Below are positions 27,193 through 35,091 of a DNA stretch of 64,000 bases, one piece after another (within the stretch, counting starts at the first letter, position 1; every line of letters starts with the position of its first letter). Made by a program: the position numbers and the translations under genes. The notes below the pieces were generated by a model. That model searched no databases, was not told where the DNA came from, and saw nothing but the letters and a program-made list of their open reading frames with translations. This DNA is from Acidobacteriota bacterium (lineage in GTDB: Bacteria > Acidobacteriota > Terriglobia > Terriglobales > Acidobacteriaceae), in the NCBI GenBank assembly GCA_018268915.1, contig JAFDVQ010000006.1, forward strand, positions 744,001 through 808,000, given 5' to 3'.

Positions 27193-27861
27193 CTAGGCAG
27201 CGGGCTTGCCCCACACCTCAACCTCGATATAGTCGTTCAGCTTGTTGGTCGTGTTGCCGTTGCTGTAGAGACGAACATAACGACCCTGAGCGCCCTTGGC
27301 GTCGATCAACTTGCCCTGGTACGTCTCAACATAGTTCTGGTCTTTGCCGGCGCCGGCTCCAACTTCATTCTTGAAGTCGTTGTTAAAGATGGTCGTGACC
27401 CCCGACTTGAAGTTCGGATCGTCGGAGACCTGCGCTACGACATCGCGGTAAACGCGCGCCTGCGAATGGTAGTGCCAGACGAGCACCGCGTAGATGGTCG
27501 CCTTCTTAGCGAGATCGATCTGTACCCACTGCTTGCCGGGTCCGAGTTCTACCCACGATCCTTCGTCGCCGGCTTTGTCGCCGTCTGTGACCAGGTCCAG
27601 AGTTCCGGTGACAGGACTGTCGTCGCTGGCCGTGACCTTTTTACCTTTCGACAGGAGAACGGTGCCTGCGGGGACCATGAAATCGGCACGCTTGCCCTTG
27701 AGCGGCGGCTCGAGGTTCGGCACATTGAGGGGCACGGGCGTGCCAACAAAAAGGGGCTTCGGCAGCTGAGTCTTCAACGGAACCTTGTCCTGTGCCATAG
27801 CGGCAGTTGCAACCAGGAGCGCAGCGACAATCGGGGAAACACAGGAAACGAATATTTTCAT
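27193..27861 (-). CDS. Exported discoidin (F5/8 type C)-like carbohydrate-binding protein
   Basis: 222 residues. Signal peptide residues 1-23 (ending AMAQ). From about residue 75 to 215 it is a jelly-roll domain of the F5/8 type C group: VTDGDKAGDEGSWVELG, QWVQIDLAKKATIYAVLVWHYH, and the end strand DYIEVEVWGKP. These domains usually bind sugars. No catalytic residues are seen. The gene starts four bases after the Gfo/Idh/MocA stop, so it belongs to that operon; binding a polymeric or glycoside substrate for the exported oxidoreductases is a fair inference. Confidence 0.78.
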   Translation of the reverse strand: MKIFVSCVSPIVAALLVATAAMAQDKVPLKTQLPKPLFVGTPVPLNVPNLEPPLKGKRADFMVPAGTVLLSKGKKVTASDDSPVTGTLDLVTDGDKAGDEGSWVELGPGKQWVQIDLAKKATIYAVLVWHYHSQARVYRDVVAQVSDDPNFKSGVTTIFNNDFKNEVGAGAGKDQNYVETYQGKLIDAKGAQGRYVRLYSNGNTTNKLNDYIEVEVWGKPAA

Positions 27862-27865
27862 AAAT

Positions 27866-29203
27866 TCAGGCTCTCACTTCTTCATCAGAGATGCTAATTT
27901 TCTTCTCCGCGGCTACAGCCTCATTAGCTTTATGGATGACATACTCGCTTGTGAATGCCTCATCCGCAGGGCAGTTCAGCTTTGCAGTGCCTCGTATCGC
28001 ATTGAAGAAGTTCTCCAAATGCGGCTGATGCGGCGGCTTATTGAAGAACACCGGAATCTCATACTCCGCCAGGGCCGCGGTCTCACGAACATCAACCTTG
28101 GCGGTGTCGGCGGCGAGCGGCTTGGCTTTCACGTAGCCCTTCTGCGTCAGATCATCCCATGACACGGCGGTGGCTCGAGCTTCGCGATAGATAGCGCAAA
28201 TGGCCGGATCCTCTGACATCCTGATCGTCCCGTCATCGCCCATGAACTGCTCGTAGTAGCCGCCGCCTGCGCTGGTCGTTGTCTGCACCTGGTAGAAGGC
28301 GCGTGCCACAGCTTGCTCTACCGGATACTCGTAAATCACCATCGCGTTGTCATACCAGTCGTGGTTCTTGTAGTAGTCCAGTCCACCGCTTGCCATGACG
28401 GATTTGGGCGTCTTGCCCATCCACCAATTGAAGATGTCGATCTGGTGCGCCCCCAGATCCGACAACGGTCCGCCACCGAGTCCTTTGAACCAGCGCCAAT
28501 TGCGGAACTGGTGCATGTCCTTGTAGCCGTACTTGGCCAGCATGGTCTGCGATATCTCGTACTTCTTCGGCCAGCCGAAGTCTTCCTTCACAGCGCGATT
28601 CCACTGCCCCTGTATCGCCGTCAGCTTGCCGCAAAACTGAGCTTCATGAAGCAGCCTGTTCAAGGTGAAGAGATAGCGCGGGTTGCTGCGCCGTTGATGA
28701 CCGATCTGCAACAGCTTTCCGGTATCGCGCATGGTTTTCACCATGGAGCGTGCACCGTCGATGGTGTTGCTCATCATCTTTTCGCAGTAGACGTGCAGCC
28801 CTGCCTTCAGGCAGGTATTTGTCATAGGAGCGTGCCAGAAGTCCGGCGTTGCGATCAGAACTGCTTGCAGGTCCTTTTCTTTGGCCAGCAGATCTTCGTA
28901 GTTCTCGTAAGAGCGGACCTCATTGCCCAGCTTCTTCAGATACCGCTCACCTTCGCCACGGTGGTATTCCCAGATGTCGCAGAGGGCAACCAGCTTCACG
29001 CCCTCGATGTTGAGAAAGGCTTCGAGAAGGACTTTGCCCTCTTCGCCGTATCCGATGAGAGCGACATTGATGTTATTCAGCGAAGACTTCTTGACTACGG
29101 CTTTCTGATCGCTCGAGTCGGACTTGCAGGCATCGATAAGCATCGCGGCGCCCGCCACCGCGGTCGCGCTCAGAAATTCGCGGCGATTCAGTTTGTCTAC
29201 CAT
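27866..29203 (-). CDS. Tat-exported, probably lipid-anchored Gfo/Idh/MocA oxidoreductase
   Basis: 445 residues. Tat motif LNRREFLS (Arg7-Arg8) runs into LIDAC, a likely lipobox with Cys26, so the protein may be a Tat-exported lipoprotein. The Rossmann loop is GYGEEG (51-56). The active-site segment reads VYCEKMMSN (Glu141-Lys142-Met143), with Met in place of the usual Pro of EKP. The catalytic domain contains GGGPLSDLGAHQIDIFNWWMG. Its start overlaps the DoxX-like stop by seven bases. A membrane-tethered oxidoreductase next to a four-helix membrane protein suggests electron transfer to the quinone pool; this is inference. Confidence 0.85.
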   Translation of the reverse strand: MVDKLNRREFLSATAVAGAAMLIDACKSDSSDQKAVVKKSSLNNINVALIGYGEEGKVLLEAFLNIEGVKLVALCDIWEYHRGEGERYLKKLGNEVRSYENYEDLLAKEKDLQAVLIATPDFWHAPMTNTCLKAGLHVYCEKMMSNTIDGARSMVKTMRDTGKLLQIGHQRRSNPRYLFTLNRLLHEAQFCGKLTAIQGQWNRAVKEDFGWPKKYEISQTMLAKYGYKDMHQFRNWRWFKGLGGGPLSDLGAHQIDIFNWWMGKTPKSVMASGGLDYYKNHDWYDNAMVIYEYPVEQAVARAFYQVQTTTSAGGGYYEQFMGDDGTIRMSEDPAICAIYREARATAVSWDDLTQKGYVKAKPLAADTAKVDVRETAALAEYEIPVFFNKPPHQPHLENFFNAIRGTAKLNCPADEAFTSEYVIHKANEAVAAEKKISISDEEVRA

Positions 29204-29739
29204 TTTTTGAGAACCACAAATCTGTTGTGCTGGGCGAGCAGGAACGCAGCAGCGACCAGCCCGATATGGATGCCGAGATATGCTACGCCGGCGTTTTCAT
29301 CGATCAGCACCAGGCCAACCGTCAACGCGATAAAGAGCACCCCTTGAATTGCAAGGGAGAGGCGTGTGCCGAGCCCGATGAGCAGCATGATGCCCGTCAG
29401 GATGAACGCCGGTCCAAGCAGCTTGTCGAACAGCGTCAATGCGAATCCGGGGAACACCGGGTCATGAGCGAACTTGTCACGAAGCGCCGTGGGCACACCT
29501 GCGTAGTTCGCCCAGGCATACGACTTGACGTTCACGTTCACCATCACGCCGCTGGCGTCAGGCTGACCGGTTGTGGGATCGATGAGCGGCTGTGCCACCG
29601 CTTTATAGACCGCATACTTCTGAATGCCAACGAACAGCGCGCGAGCGCCGAGCCAAAGGCGCAAAGCCCAGAACGCGAAAGTGTAGTCCCACGCGAGTCT
29701 CTGGACAGGAGTCACTCTTACTTCAGTTGTTGTAGCCAT
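29197..29739 (-). CDS. DoxX-like membrane protein
   Basis: 180 residues; ATG preceded by TGAGGA. Four hydrophobic helices: near residues 20-40 (FAFWALRLWLGARALFVG), 108-125 (LLGPAFILTGIMLLIG), 130-148 and 153-170. The layout and LGTRLSLAIQG loop match DoxX-like proteins, whose founding member is a small subunit of an archaeal thiosulfate:quinone oxidoreductase. An unusual extracytoplasmic insertion (about residues 48-100) lies between helices one and two. It overlaps the downstream oxidoreductase by seven bases, pointing to joint function, perhaps passing electrons from sugar oxidation to quinone. Confidence 0.75.
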   Translation of the reverse strand: MATTTEVRVTPVQRLAWDYTFAFWALRLWLGARALFVGIQKYAVYKAVAQPLIDPTTGQPDASGVMVNVNVKSYAWANYAGVPTALRDKFAHDPVFPGFALTLFDKLLGPAFILTGIMLLIGLGTRLSLAIQGVLFIALTVGLVLIDENAGVAYLGIHIGLVAAAFLLAQHNRFVVLKKW

Positions 29740-29763
29740 GTATCCTCAGGGCGTGCAATCCGC

Positions 29764-30642
29764 CTAGATGGTGAGGCCCTTCAGGTATGCCGCATCCACT
29801 TTGAGCGACTCCTGCCAGGGAATGTCAAAAGCCTCCTGTTCAACGAAGGCATGTCTTACTTTCTGATTCTTCGCCGCCTGAGCAAAGACCGGGCGATAGT
29901 CGATCGAGCCACGGCCTAGCTCTGTCACCTTCGCCTGGTCATGCTTCGCGATCGAGATGTCAGGCGGCAGATGGAAGTCTTTCACATGGAACATCGAAAA
30001 TCGGTTCGGATACTTCTTCATCAGATCTACAGGATCATGCCCCGCGACCTTGACCCACCCGCAATCCATCTCGAAGGTGGTCTTATCAGGTTCGCACAGG
30101 CTTAACAGTTCTTCATAGGGCACCTTGCCGCCAACCGGCGCAAACTCCACCCAGTGATTGTGGTAGCCGAACGTGATCCCCGCGTTTTTCAACTTCTCGC
30201 CGGTCTTGTTGAACTCCTCGGCGTTGTACTTCCAGTCGTCGATCGTCAGCGGACCGCGTCCTGCGCTTCTGCGGCCAGGACCCGGGCAGATGATGTTCGA
30301 TACGCCGATGGTCTTCTCAAACTCCGTCGTGGCGTCCAGATTCTTGGTCACATCGTCAAAGGAGCGGTGCGAACTGACGCACTTCAGCCCAGCCTGATCG
30401 AGGGCTTTGCGAATCTCGGCTGCCGACTTCTTCGGCAGAGCGGCGGATTCAACCTCGACATAACCGGCCTTTCGCACCGCGGCGAGCGTTCCTTCAAAAT
30501 CTTTCGCCATCTGATCCCGCACGCTGTAAAGCTGAATCCCCGGCTGTAAACCCAAAGGAATTGCGAACGAGATATTTGAAGCTGAAAGCACCGCAATCGC
30601 GGCTGCTCCGCCAATAAATTCCCTGCGTGTTACGGGCTCCAT
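29764..30642 (-). CDS. Tat-exported sugar phosphate isomerase/epimerase-like TIM-barrel protein
   Basis: 292 residues; ATG after GGAGGAAC. Tat motif TRREFIG (Arg6-Arg7). TIM-barrel metal-site segments: GYHNHWVEF, EMDCGWVKVAG, FHVKDFH and AFVEQEAF, as in the AP-endonuclease-2 family. Proteins of this build next to exported Gfo/Idh/MocA oxidoreductases and DUF1080 proteins are candidates for lyase or isomerase steps on 3-keto-glycosides. Gap of 24 bases to the DoxX-like gene and 115 to the upstream oxidoreductase, same strand. Confidence 0.85.
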   Translation of the reverse strand: MEPVTRREFIGGAAAIAVLSASNISFAIPLGLQPGIQLYSVRDQMAKDFEGTLAAVRKAGYVEVESAALPKKSAAEIRKALDQAGLKCVSSHRSFDDVTKNLDATTEFEKTIGVSNIICPGPGRRSAGRGPLTIDDWKYNAEEFNKTGEKLKNAGITFGYHNHWVEFAPVGGKVPYEELLSLCEPDKTTFEMDCGWVKVAGHDPVDLMKKYPNRFSMFHVKDFHLPPDISIAKHDQAKVTELGRGSIDYRPVFAQAAKNQKVRHAFVEQEAFDIPWQESLKVDAAYLKGLTI

Positions 30643-30757
30643 TGTTCCTCCAATAATTCGACCAGAATTTAACTTGGCTGCTCCAAGCCTGCATCTCAGA
30701 CTGCAAGTAATGCTGACCCTTGTCGTTTGGATGCAGGCGATGAATGAGTGTCGATCC

Positions 30758-32176
30758 CTAGCTCATCTTCCACGGCCCGCGATATTCACGGGTCATCAGT
30801 TTGCTGGCTTCCGGATCGTCGATAATCTTTTCTTCTTTCGCATCCCAGCGGATCTTTTTGCCCGTCAGCATCGAGATGTGGCAAAGGTGCCCGGGGGTCG
30901 CTGAATTGTGTCCAACCTCAACCGGGGTGACCGTCTTCTGACGCGTACGGATGCAGTCGAGGAAGTTCTCCATGTGATCGGACGAGGTATAGAGCTTTAC
31001 CTTGCGAAGTTCACGCGGCAGGTACTTGCCTTGCTTCCATGCAGCATTCGATGCATCGAAACCACCGCGATCGACCCACACCCAGCCCTCGCTGCCGATC
31101 CATTTCACGCCGCTTCTGATGTCCTTGTGGCCGCCAGCGATGGTCATAGTTACGTCTTGCGGATACTTCAACTCGAAGCGGAATTTCGTAGCACTGTTCC
31201 AGACAGCATCATGTGGGGGAAGCTCACCGCTGCCTTCCACTTCCAGCGGACCTGTCTGGTCGAAATCCAGCCCCCAGTGGGCGATGTCGCAATGGTGGCC
31301 GATCCAGTCGAGTAGCTGTCCGCCGCCTGTGTTGTAGTTCCAGCGCCATGACTTATGAGACCGCGCCTGAATGTAGGGCTCCATCTTGGACGGCCCGATC
31401 CACATCTCGTAGTCCAGTTCCTTCGGCGGATCGGTGACAAGCGCGTTCCATGCCGGGCTACCCGGAACGATTTCTTCGAGGTGGCTGACCTTTCCGCCCG
31501 CGGCAGCGGCCTTCGCCAGCGAGGCCTTGCCCACTCCATCGAAATCGGAGTTGCCTCCAGGCAGTCCGACTTCGACATGCGTAACTGTCCCGATGAGTCC
31601 GTTGCGAACGATCTCGGCGGCCTTGTGGAACATGGGCACCGAGCGCTGCCATGATCCCATCTGCCACACAATCTTGTTTTCCTTCACGGCGCGAACGATG
31701 GACTGCTGCTCGGCAAGAGTATGCCCGAGAGGCTTTTCGCCGTAGATGTCCTTCTTGCGTCGGGCTGCCTCGGTAGCAACAATCTCGTGCCAGTGGTCTG
31801 GAACCGCAATCATCACAGCGTCGATATCGTCGCGCGACAGCAGCTCACGAAAATCGTGATAGCCCTTGCAGTCTTCGTTCCCATACGCAGTGTTGATCTT
31901 CTTGACTGCTTCCTGAAGATGATTGGCATCGATATCGCATGCGGCAACAACCTGGCAGTCAGACAAAGCCAGTAGGTTTTCGGTATTTCCCGGCCCCTGC
32001 CAGCCCATGCCAATGACGCCCACATTGATGCGGTTGTTCGGCGAGGTTGTCGAGGTTTGAGCAGCGCCGTATCCACGAAGAACGGTGGGCAGGATGGCTG
32101 CGGTTCCGGCGCTCTTCAAAAATCGGCGGCGGTTGAAGGGGCGACCCAGGGCTCCAGTACCAGTCTTTTCAGGCAT
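30758..32176 (-). CDS. Tat-exported Gfo/Idh/MocA oxidoreductase, first gene of the minus-strand operon
   Basis: 472 residues. Tat motif FNRRRFLK (Arg16-Arg18) and a signal ending near YGAAQ. Rossmann loop GMGWQG (56-61), PDHWH (126-130), catalytic IYGEKPLGH (Glu147-Lys148-Pro149), and DWIGHHCDIAHWGL in the catalytic domain. It resembles the oxidoreductase at 32429 only in fold and signatures. It is transcribed divergently from that gene across 252 bases, and leads the set TIM barrel, DoxX-like, oxidoreductase, discoidin-like, GT-C, ApbE. Predicted to oxidise sugar hydroxyls outside the cytoplasm. Confidence 0.88.
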   Translation of the reverse strand: MPEKTGTGALGRPFNRRRFLKSAGTAAILPTVLRGYGAAQTSTTSPNNRINVGVIGMGWQGPGNTENLLALSDCQVVAACDIDANHLQEAVKKINTAYGNEDCKGYHDFRELLSRDDIDAVMIAVPDHWHEIVATEAARRKKDIYGEKPLGHTLAEQQSIVRAVKENKIVWQMGSWQRSVPMFHKAAEIVRNGLIGTVTHVEVGLPGGNSDFDGVGKASLAKAAAAGGKVSHLEEIVPGSPAWNALVTDPPKELDYEMWIGPSKMEPYIQARSHKSWRWNYNTGGGQLLDWIGHHCDIAHWGLDFDQTGPLEVEGSGELPPHDAVWNSATKFRFELKYPQDVTMTIAGGHKDIRSGVKWIGSEGWVWVDRGGFDASNAAWKQGKYLPRELRKVKLYTSSDHMENFLDCIRTRQKTVTPVEVGHNSATPGHLCHISMLTGKKIRWDAKEEKIIDDPEASKLMTREYRGPWKMS

Positions 32177-32428
32177 TATTCATCTCTCAAAAATGCATCG
32201 ATCAGGATCGGAAATGATTTTAATCACTTTTCAGCCATATGGTCGAACCCAAACCTCCTCATATGAGCTGGATCACAGTGCGAGACCCCAACTCCCGAAT
32301 GAATTTCGCGCGACAGGCGGATAACAGGCCTAGAATGACTCCTTGTTCAAGAGCAGCACTTTGAGCTTGATCCAATTTCCCGTCTCGAATTCGAAGACGG
32401 GGAGGCCAGAAACCGGAGGAGGTAGTAC

Positions 32429-33787
32429 ATGAAAGACTCTTCGTTATCACGGCGGGAATTCCTGCATGCCGCAGCGGGTGCGGCTGGAGCTTCAGTGATT
32501 GGGGGAGCCGGCTTGATCCCGTACGACTCCTCCTTCGGCCAACCCAGCTCAATCGCTCCGAGCGACCGCCTCAGGTTTGGAATCATCGGTGTTGGAATGG
32601 AGGGTTCGGGCCTTCTTACATCGGCGGTTCAACTTCCGGGTGTTGAATGCGTTGCCGCGGCTGATCTATGGGATCCGCGGCACGACCTCGCAAAGGAAAT
32701 TGTCGGAAAGCCGATCCGCACCTCGCGCCGCTACCAGGACCTTCTTGAGTCCAAAGACATTGATGCAGTGATCATCGCCGTGCCCGACCACTGGCACAAG
32801 CAGGTAGTGGTGGACGCCATCTCAGCCGGCAAAGATGTCTATTGCGAGAAGCCCATGTCGCATAACGCTGCCGATGGACTGGCAATGGTCGCTGCTGCAA
32901 ATAAGTCCGACCGCATTGTTCAGATCGGCGCCCAGCGTACCAGTTCGGTGTTATGCGCCAAGGCTCGCGACCTCATTAAGCAAGGCGCGATTGGTGACCT
33001 GGACCTGATCGAGGCGACATATGGCCGCAACGATCCCAATGGAGCATGGGAGTATCCCCTGCCACCGGACTTGAATGCGAAAACCGTCGATTGGGACACA
33101 TGGCTCGGCACTGCTCCCAAGCGAGCATTCGACCCCAAGCTCTTCGCGCGCTGGCGCTGCTGGAGAGAATTCGGAACGGGCGTAGCAGGCGACCTCCTTG
33201 TTCATCTTGTCAGCGGCATGCAATGCGTTCTCGGAATCAACGAGGCGCCTCAAGAGGTTTCCGCTCTGGGCGGGATTTCGAGATGGAAAGACGGCCGCGA
33301 CATGCCAGACGTACACATGGCGCTGTTCCAGTACAAAGATGTACCCGTCTATATGCGTTTAACGCTGGGCAGCGAGTCGGCTGAGGTCACACGGTTCATG
33401 GGATCGAAGGGCGTGATCGAGCTCCGGGAGTTCAGCCTCACTTACTCTCCTCAGCCCGGCGAAGACACTGCCCCAAGTTACTATTCCGGATCCTTCCCGC
33501 GTGCCATGAGAGACGCGTACGTGCAGCAGTGGCATCGCGAACACGATCCCGCTCCCGGAAAAGAGCCGGCGCCTGAATCGATCACCATCAACGGGAATGA
33601 CTACGACGACCTCCGCCCGCATCTATGGAATTTCTTCGAAGCGGTACGTTCTCGCCGCAAGGTGCTTCAGGACGCCACATTCGGCCACCACGCGGCGCTA
33701 GCCTGCCACATGGCAAATGAGTCGTACTTCCGCAAGCGCGCCGTTCGTTGGAACGAGAGTTCGAACACAATCGAGACAGTCAGCTGA
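32429..33787 (+). CDS. Tat-exported Gfo/Idh/MocA oxidoreductase paired with DUF1080
   Basis: 452 residues; ATG after GGAGGAGG. Tat motif LSRREFLH (Arg8-Arg9), Rossmann loop GVGMEG (54-59), PDHWH (119-123), catalytic YCEKPMSHN (Glu140-Lys141-Pro142). The C-terminal domain has GTGVAGDLLVHLVSGMQ. It is followed 25 bases later by a 3-keto-disaccharide hydrolase gene, the classic pairing for a route in which a sugar C3 hydroxyl is oxidised before the glycosidic bond is broken by elimination or hydrolysis. Sugar and cofactor are not readable from sequence. Confidence 0.88.
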   Translation: MKDSSLSRREFLHAAAGAAGASVIGGAGLIPYDSSFGQPSSIAPSDRLRFGIIGVGMEGSGLLTSAVQLPGVECVAAADLWDPRHDLAKEIVGKPIRTSRRYQDLLESKDIDAVIIAVPDHWHKQVVVDAISAGKDVYCEKPMSHNAADGLAMVAAANKSDRIVQIGAQRTSSVLCAKARDLIKQGAIGDLDLIEATYGRNDPNGAWEYPLPPDLNAKTVDWDTWLGTAPKRAFDPKLFARWRCWREFGTGVAGDLLVHLVSGMQCVLGINEAPQEVSALGGISRWKDGRDMPDVHMALFQYKDVPVYMRLTLGSESAEVTRFMGSKGVIELREFSLTYSPQPGEDTAPSYYSGSFPRAMRDAYVQQWHREHDPAPGKEPAPESITINGNDYDDLRPHLWNFFEAVRSRRKVLQDATFGHHAALACHMANESYFRKRAVRWNESSNTIETVS

Positions 33788-33812
33788 TTCCGCCATCAGC
33801 AATGGAGAGCGA

Positions 33813-34775
33813 ATGAGGATTGAGATGAAGGGGTTGCATTTGGCTTTGATCTTCTGCGGATTTTCTATCGCGACTTCGCCGCTACTGGGCGCGGCGCAGG
33901 CAGCGCAGTCCTCTGAATCCGCGTTTCTGGGTCGGTGGGACTTGACCCTGAAAGCACCCGACCGTGAATACCCATCCTGGCTAGATGTGACGCTCGACGG
34001 ATCGGCGCTCAAGGCGGAGTTCGTCGGACGATGGGGAAATGCCAGGCCACTGCCGAAGATCGAAATCTCGGATGGCGCGCTGAAATTTGTATCGCCCAAA
34101 GAAGAAGAAGACAGCAAGCAGGACCTAAGCTTCGAAGGTCGCCTCACGGGTGCGACGTTGTCAGGAACCGTCAACGGTCCAGACGGCAAGGAATGGAAGT
34201 GGACCGGAGTAAAGGCTCCGGCGCTCAAGTCACCTCACACTCCGAAGTGGGGAAAGCCAATCCAGCTTTTCAATGGGAAAGACCTGTCCGGATGGAAAGC
34301 CAGCGGACCAGGCCCAACCTGGACAGTACAGGATGGGAATCTCATCACTCCCGGGCATGGTCAGGAGTTGATTAATGATCAGCAATTCAAAGACTTCAAG
34401 CTGCAGGTGGAGTTCAAGTGCGACAAGGACTCAAACAGCGGCGTGTACCTTAGAGGCCGCTATGAGGTTCAAGTCGAAACCGACTCACAGGCCGAGCCGG
34501 CGAGCCACCACACCGGAGGAGTCTATGGATTCCTCGCAGCTTCACCCGAACTCCCTCGCAGTCCCGATCAGTGGCAGACCTTCGATATCACGCTTCTGGG
34601 CCGCATGTTGACGGTGGTACAGAACGGAAAGACCGTCATCAACAATCAGGAGATACCGGGGATAACAGGTGGCGCTCTCAACAGCCACGAAGGCGAGCCG
34701 GGCCCCATCTATCTGCAGGGAAGCGAAAAAGGCCACGTGTCGTATCGAAAGATTGAGCTGACGCCTGCTGAGTGA
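33813..34775 (+). CDS. DUF1080 (3-keto-disaccharide hydrolase family) protein
   Basis: 320 residues from the ATG at 33813 (GGAG five bases upstream); ATG 33825 is an alternative. Signal peptide to about residue 30. Residues about 35-140 form an extra beta-rich domain (FLGRWDLTLKAPDREYPSWL). DUF1080 fills about 150-318: IQLFNGKDLSGWKASG, DSNSGVYLRGRYEVQVE, HHTGGVYGF and GPIYLQGSEKGHVSYR. The family is named for hydrolysis of 3-keto-disaccharides or 3-keto-glycosides; many members are only predicted. It is co-transcribed with the oxidoreductase before it. A weak terminator follows. Confidence 0.86.
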   Translation: MRIEMKGLHLALIFCGFSIATSPLLGAAQAAQSSESAFLGRWDLTLKAPDREYPSWLDVTLDGSALKAEFVGRWGNARPLPKIEISDGALKFVSPKEEEDSKQDLSFEGRLTGATLSGTVNGPDGKEWKWTGVKAPALKSPHTPKWGKPIQLFNGKDLSGWKASGPGPTWTVQDGNLITPGHGQELINDQQFKDFKLQVEFKCDKDSNSGVYLRGRYEVQVETDSQAEPASHHTGGVYGFLAASPELPRSPDQWQTFDITLLGRMLTVVQNGKTVINNQEIPGITGGALNSHEGEPGPIYLQGSEKGHVSYRKIELTPAE

Positions 34776-34784
34776 AGATCGGGA

Positions 34785-34799
34785 CCCAAGGTGGGCTTT
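34785..34799 (+). terminator. Weak hairpin plus short T-run after the DUF1080 gene
   Basis: CCCA (34785-34788) pairs with TGGG (34792-34795) and is followed by CTTTT. Stem of only four base pairs, ten bases after the stop codon. Confidence 0.3.
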
Positions 34800-34815
34800 T
34801 GACGAAACTGAAGGC

Positions 34816-34971
34816 CTAGCGGACTCCGGAGGCGGGATCGTCCGAGTTCTTGAATCCTTCTTTGAAGATCGAAACCCAGCTGATTGCGACGACGAGCACG
34901 CAACCCGTGATCCCGACGAAGAAAAGGACTTCAACGACTTTCGTAGCTAAGACCAGCAATGAGTGAAACAT
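34816..34971 (-). CDS. 51-residue single-helix membrane protein
   Basis: This short gene begins with ATG at 34971, seven bases after AGGTGA, and ends with TAG at 34816. The product starts MFHSLLVLATKVVEVL, has one hydrophobic helix (about residues 5-35, including FFVGITGCVLVVAIS) and ends in a charged tail, IFKEGFKNSDD then PASGVR. Good ribosome site, start, stop and a sensible membrane pattern support a real gene. It is convergent with the DUF1080 gene and lies 120 bases downstream of the large GH127-like gene. No function is known to me; small single-helix proteins often modulate membrane complexes. Confidence 0.6.
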   Translation of the reverse strand: MFHSLLVLATKVVEVLFFVGITGCVLVVAISWVSIFKEGFKNSDDPASGVR

Positions 34972-35043
34972 AAGGAATCACCTGGATCCACGGAGGAGAC
35001 AGATCCACAAACCCAAGGTTAGCAGATTCCGGAGCCGCCGCTC

Positions 35044-35077
35044 GGCTGCGGCTCTCGTGGATTCGAGTGCCGCAGCC
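35044..35077. repeat. Nine-base-pair perfect hairpin between the small membrane protein and the GH127-like gene
   Basis: GGCTGCGGC (35044-35052) pairs perfectly with GCCGCAGCC (35069-35077), and CTCG/CGAG extends the inner stem after one mismatch. An overlapping smaller hairpin GAGCCGC/GCGGCTC precedes it. No T-run on either strand, so it may be a transcript-stabilising or processing structure after the GH127-like stop rather than an intrinsic terminator. Confidence 0.4.
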
Positions 35078-35091
35078 ATGGGCTGTCCTAC

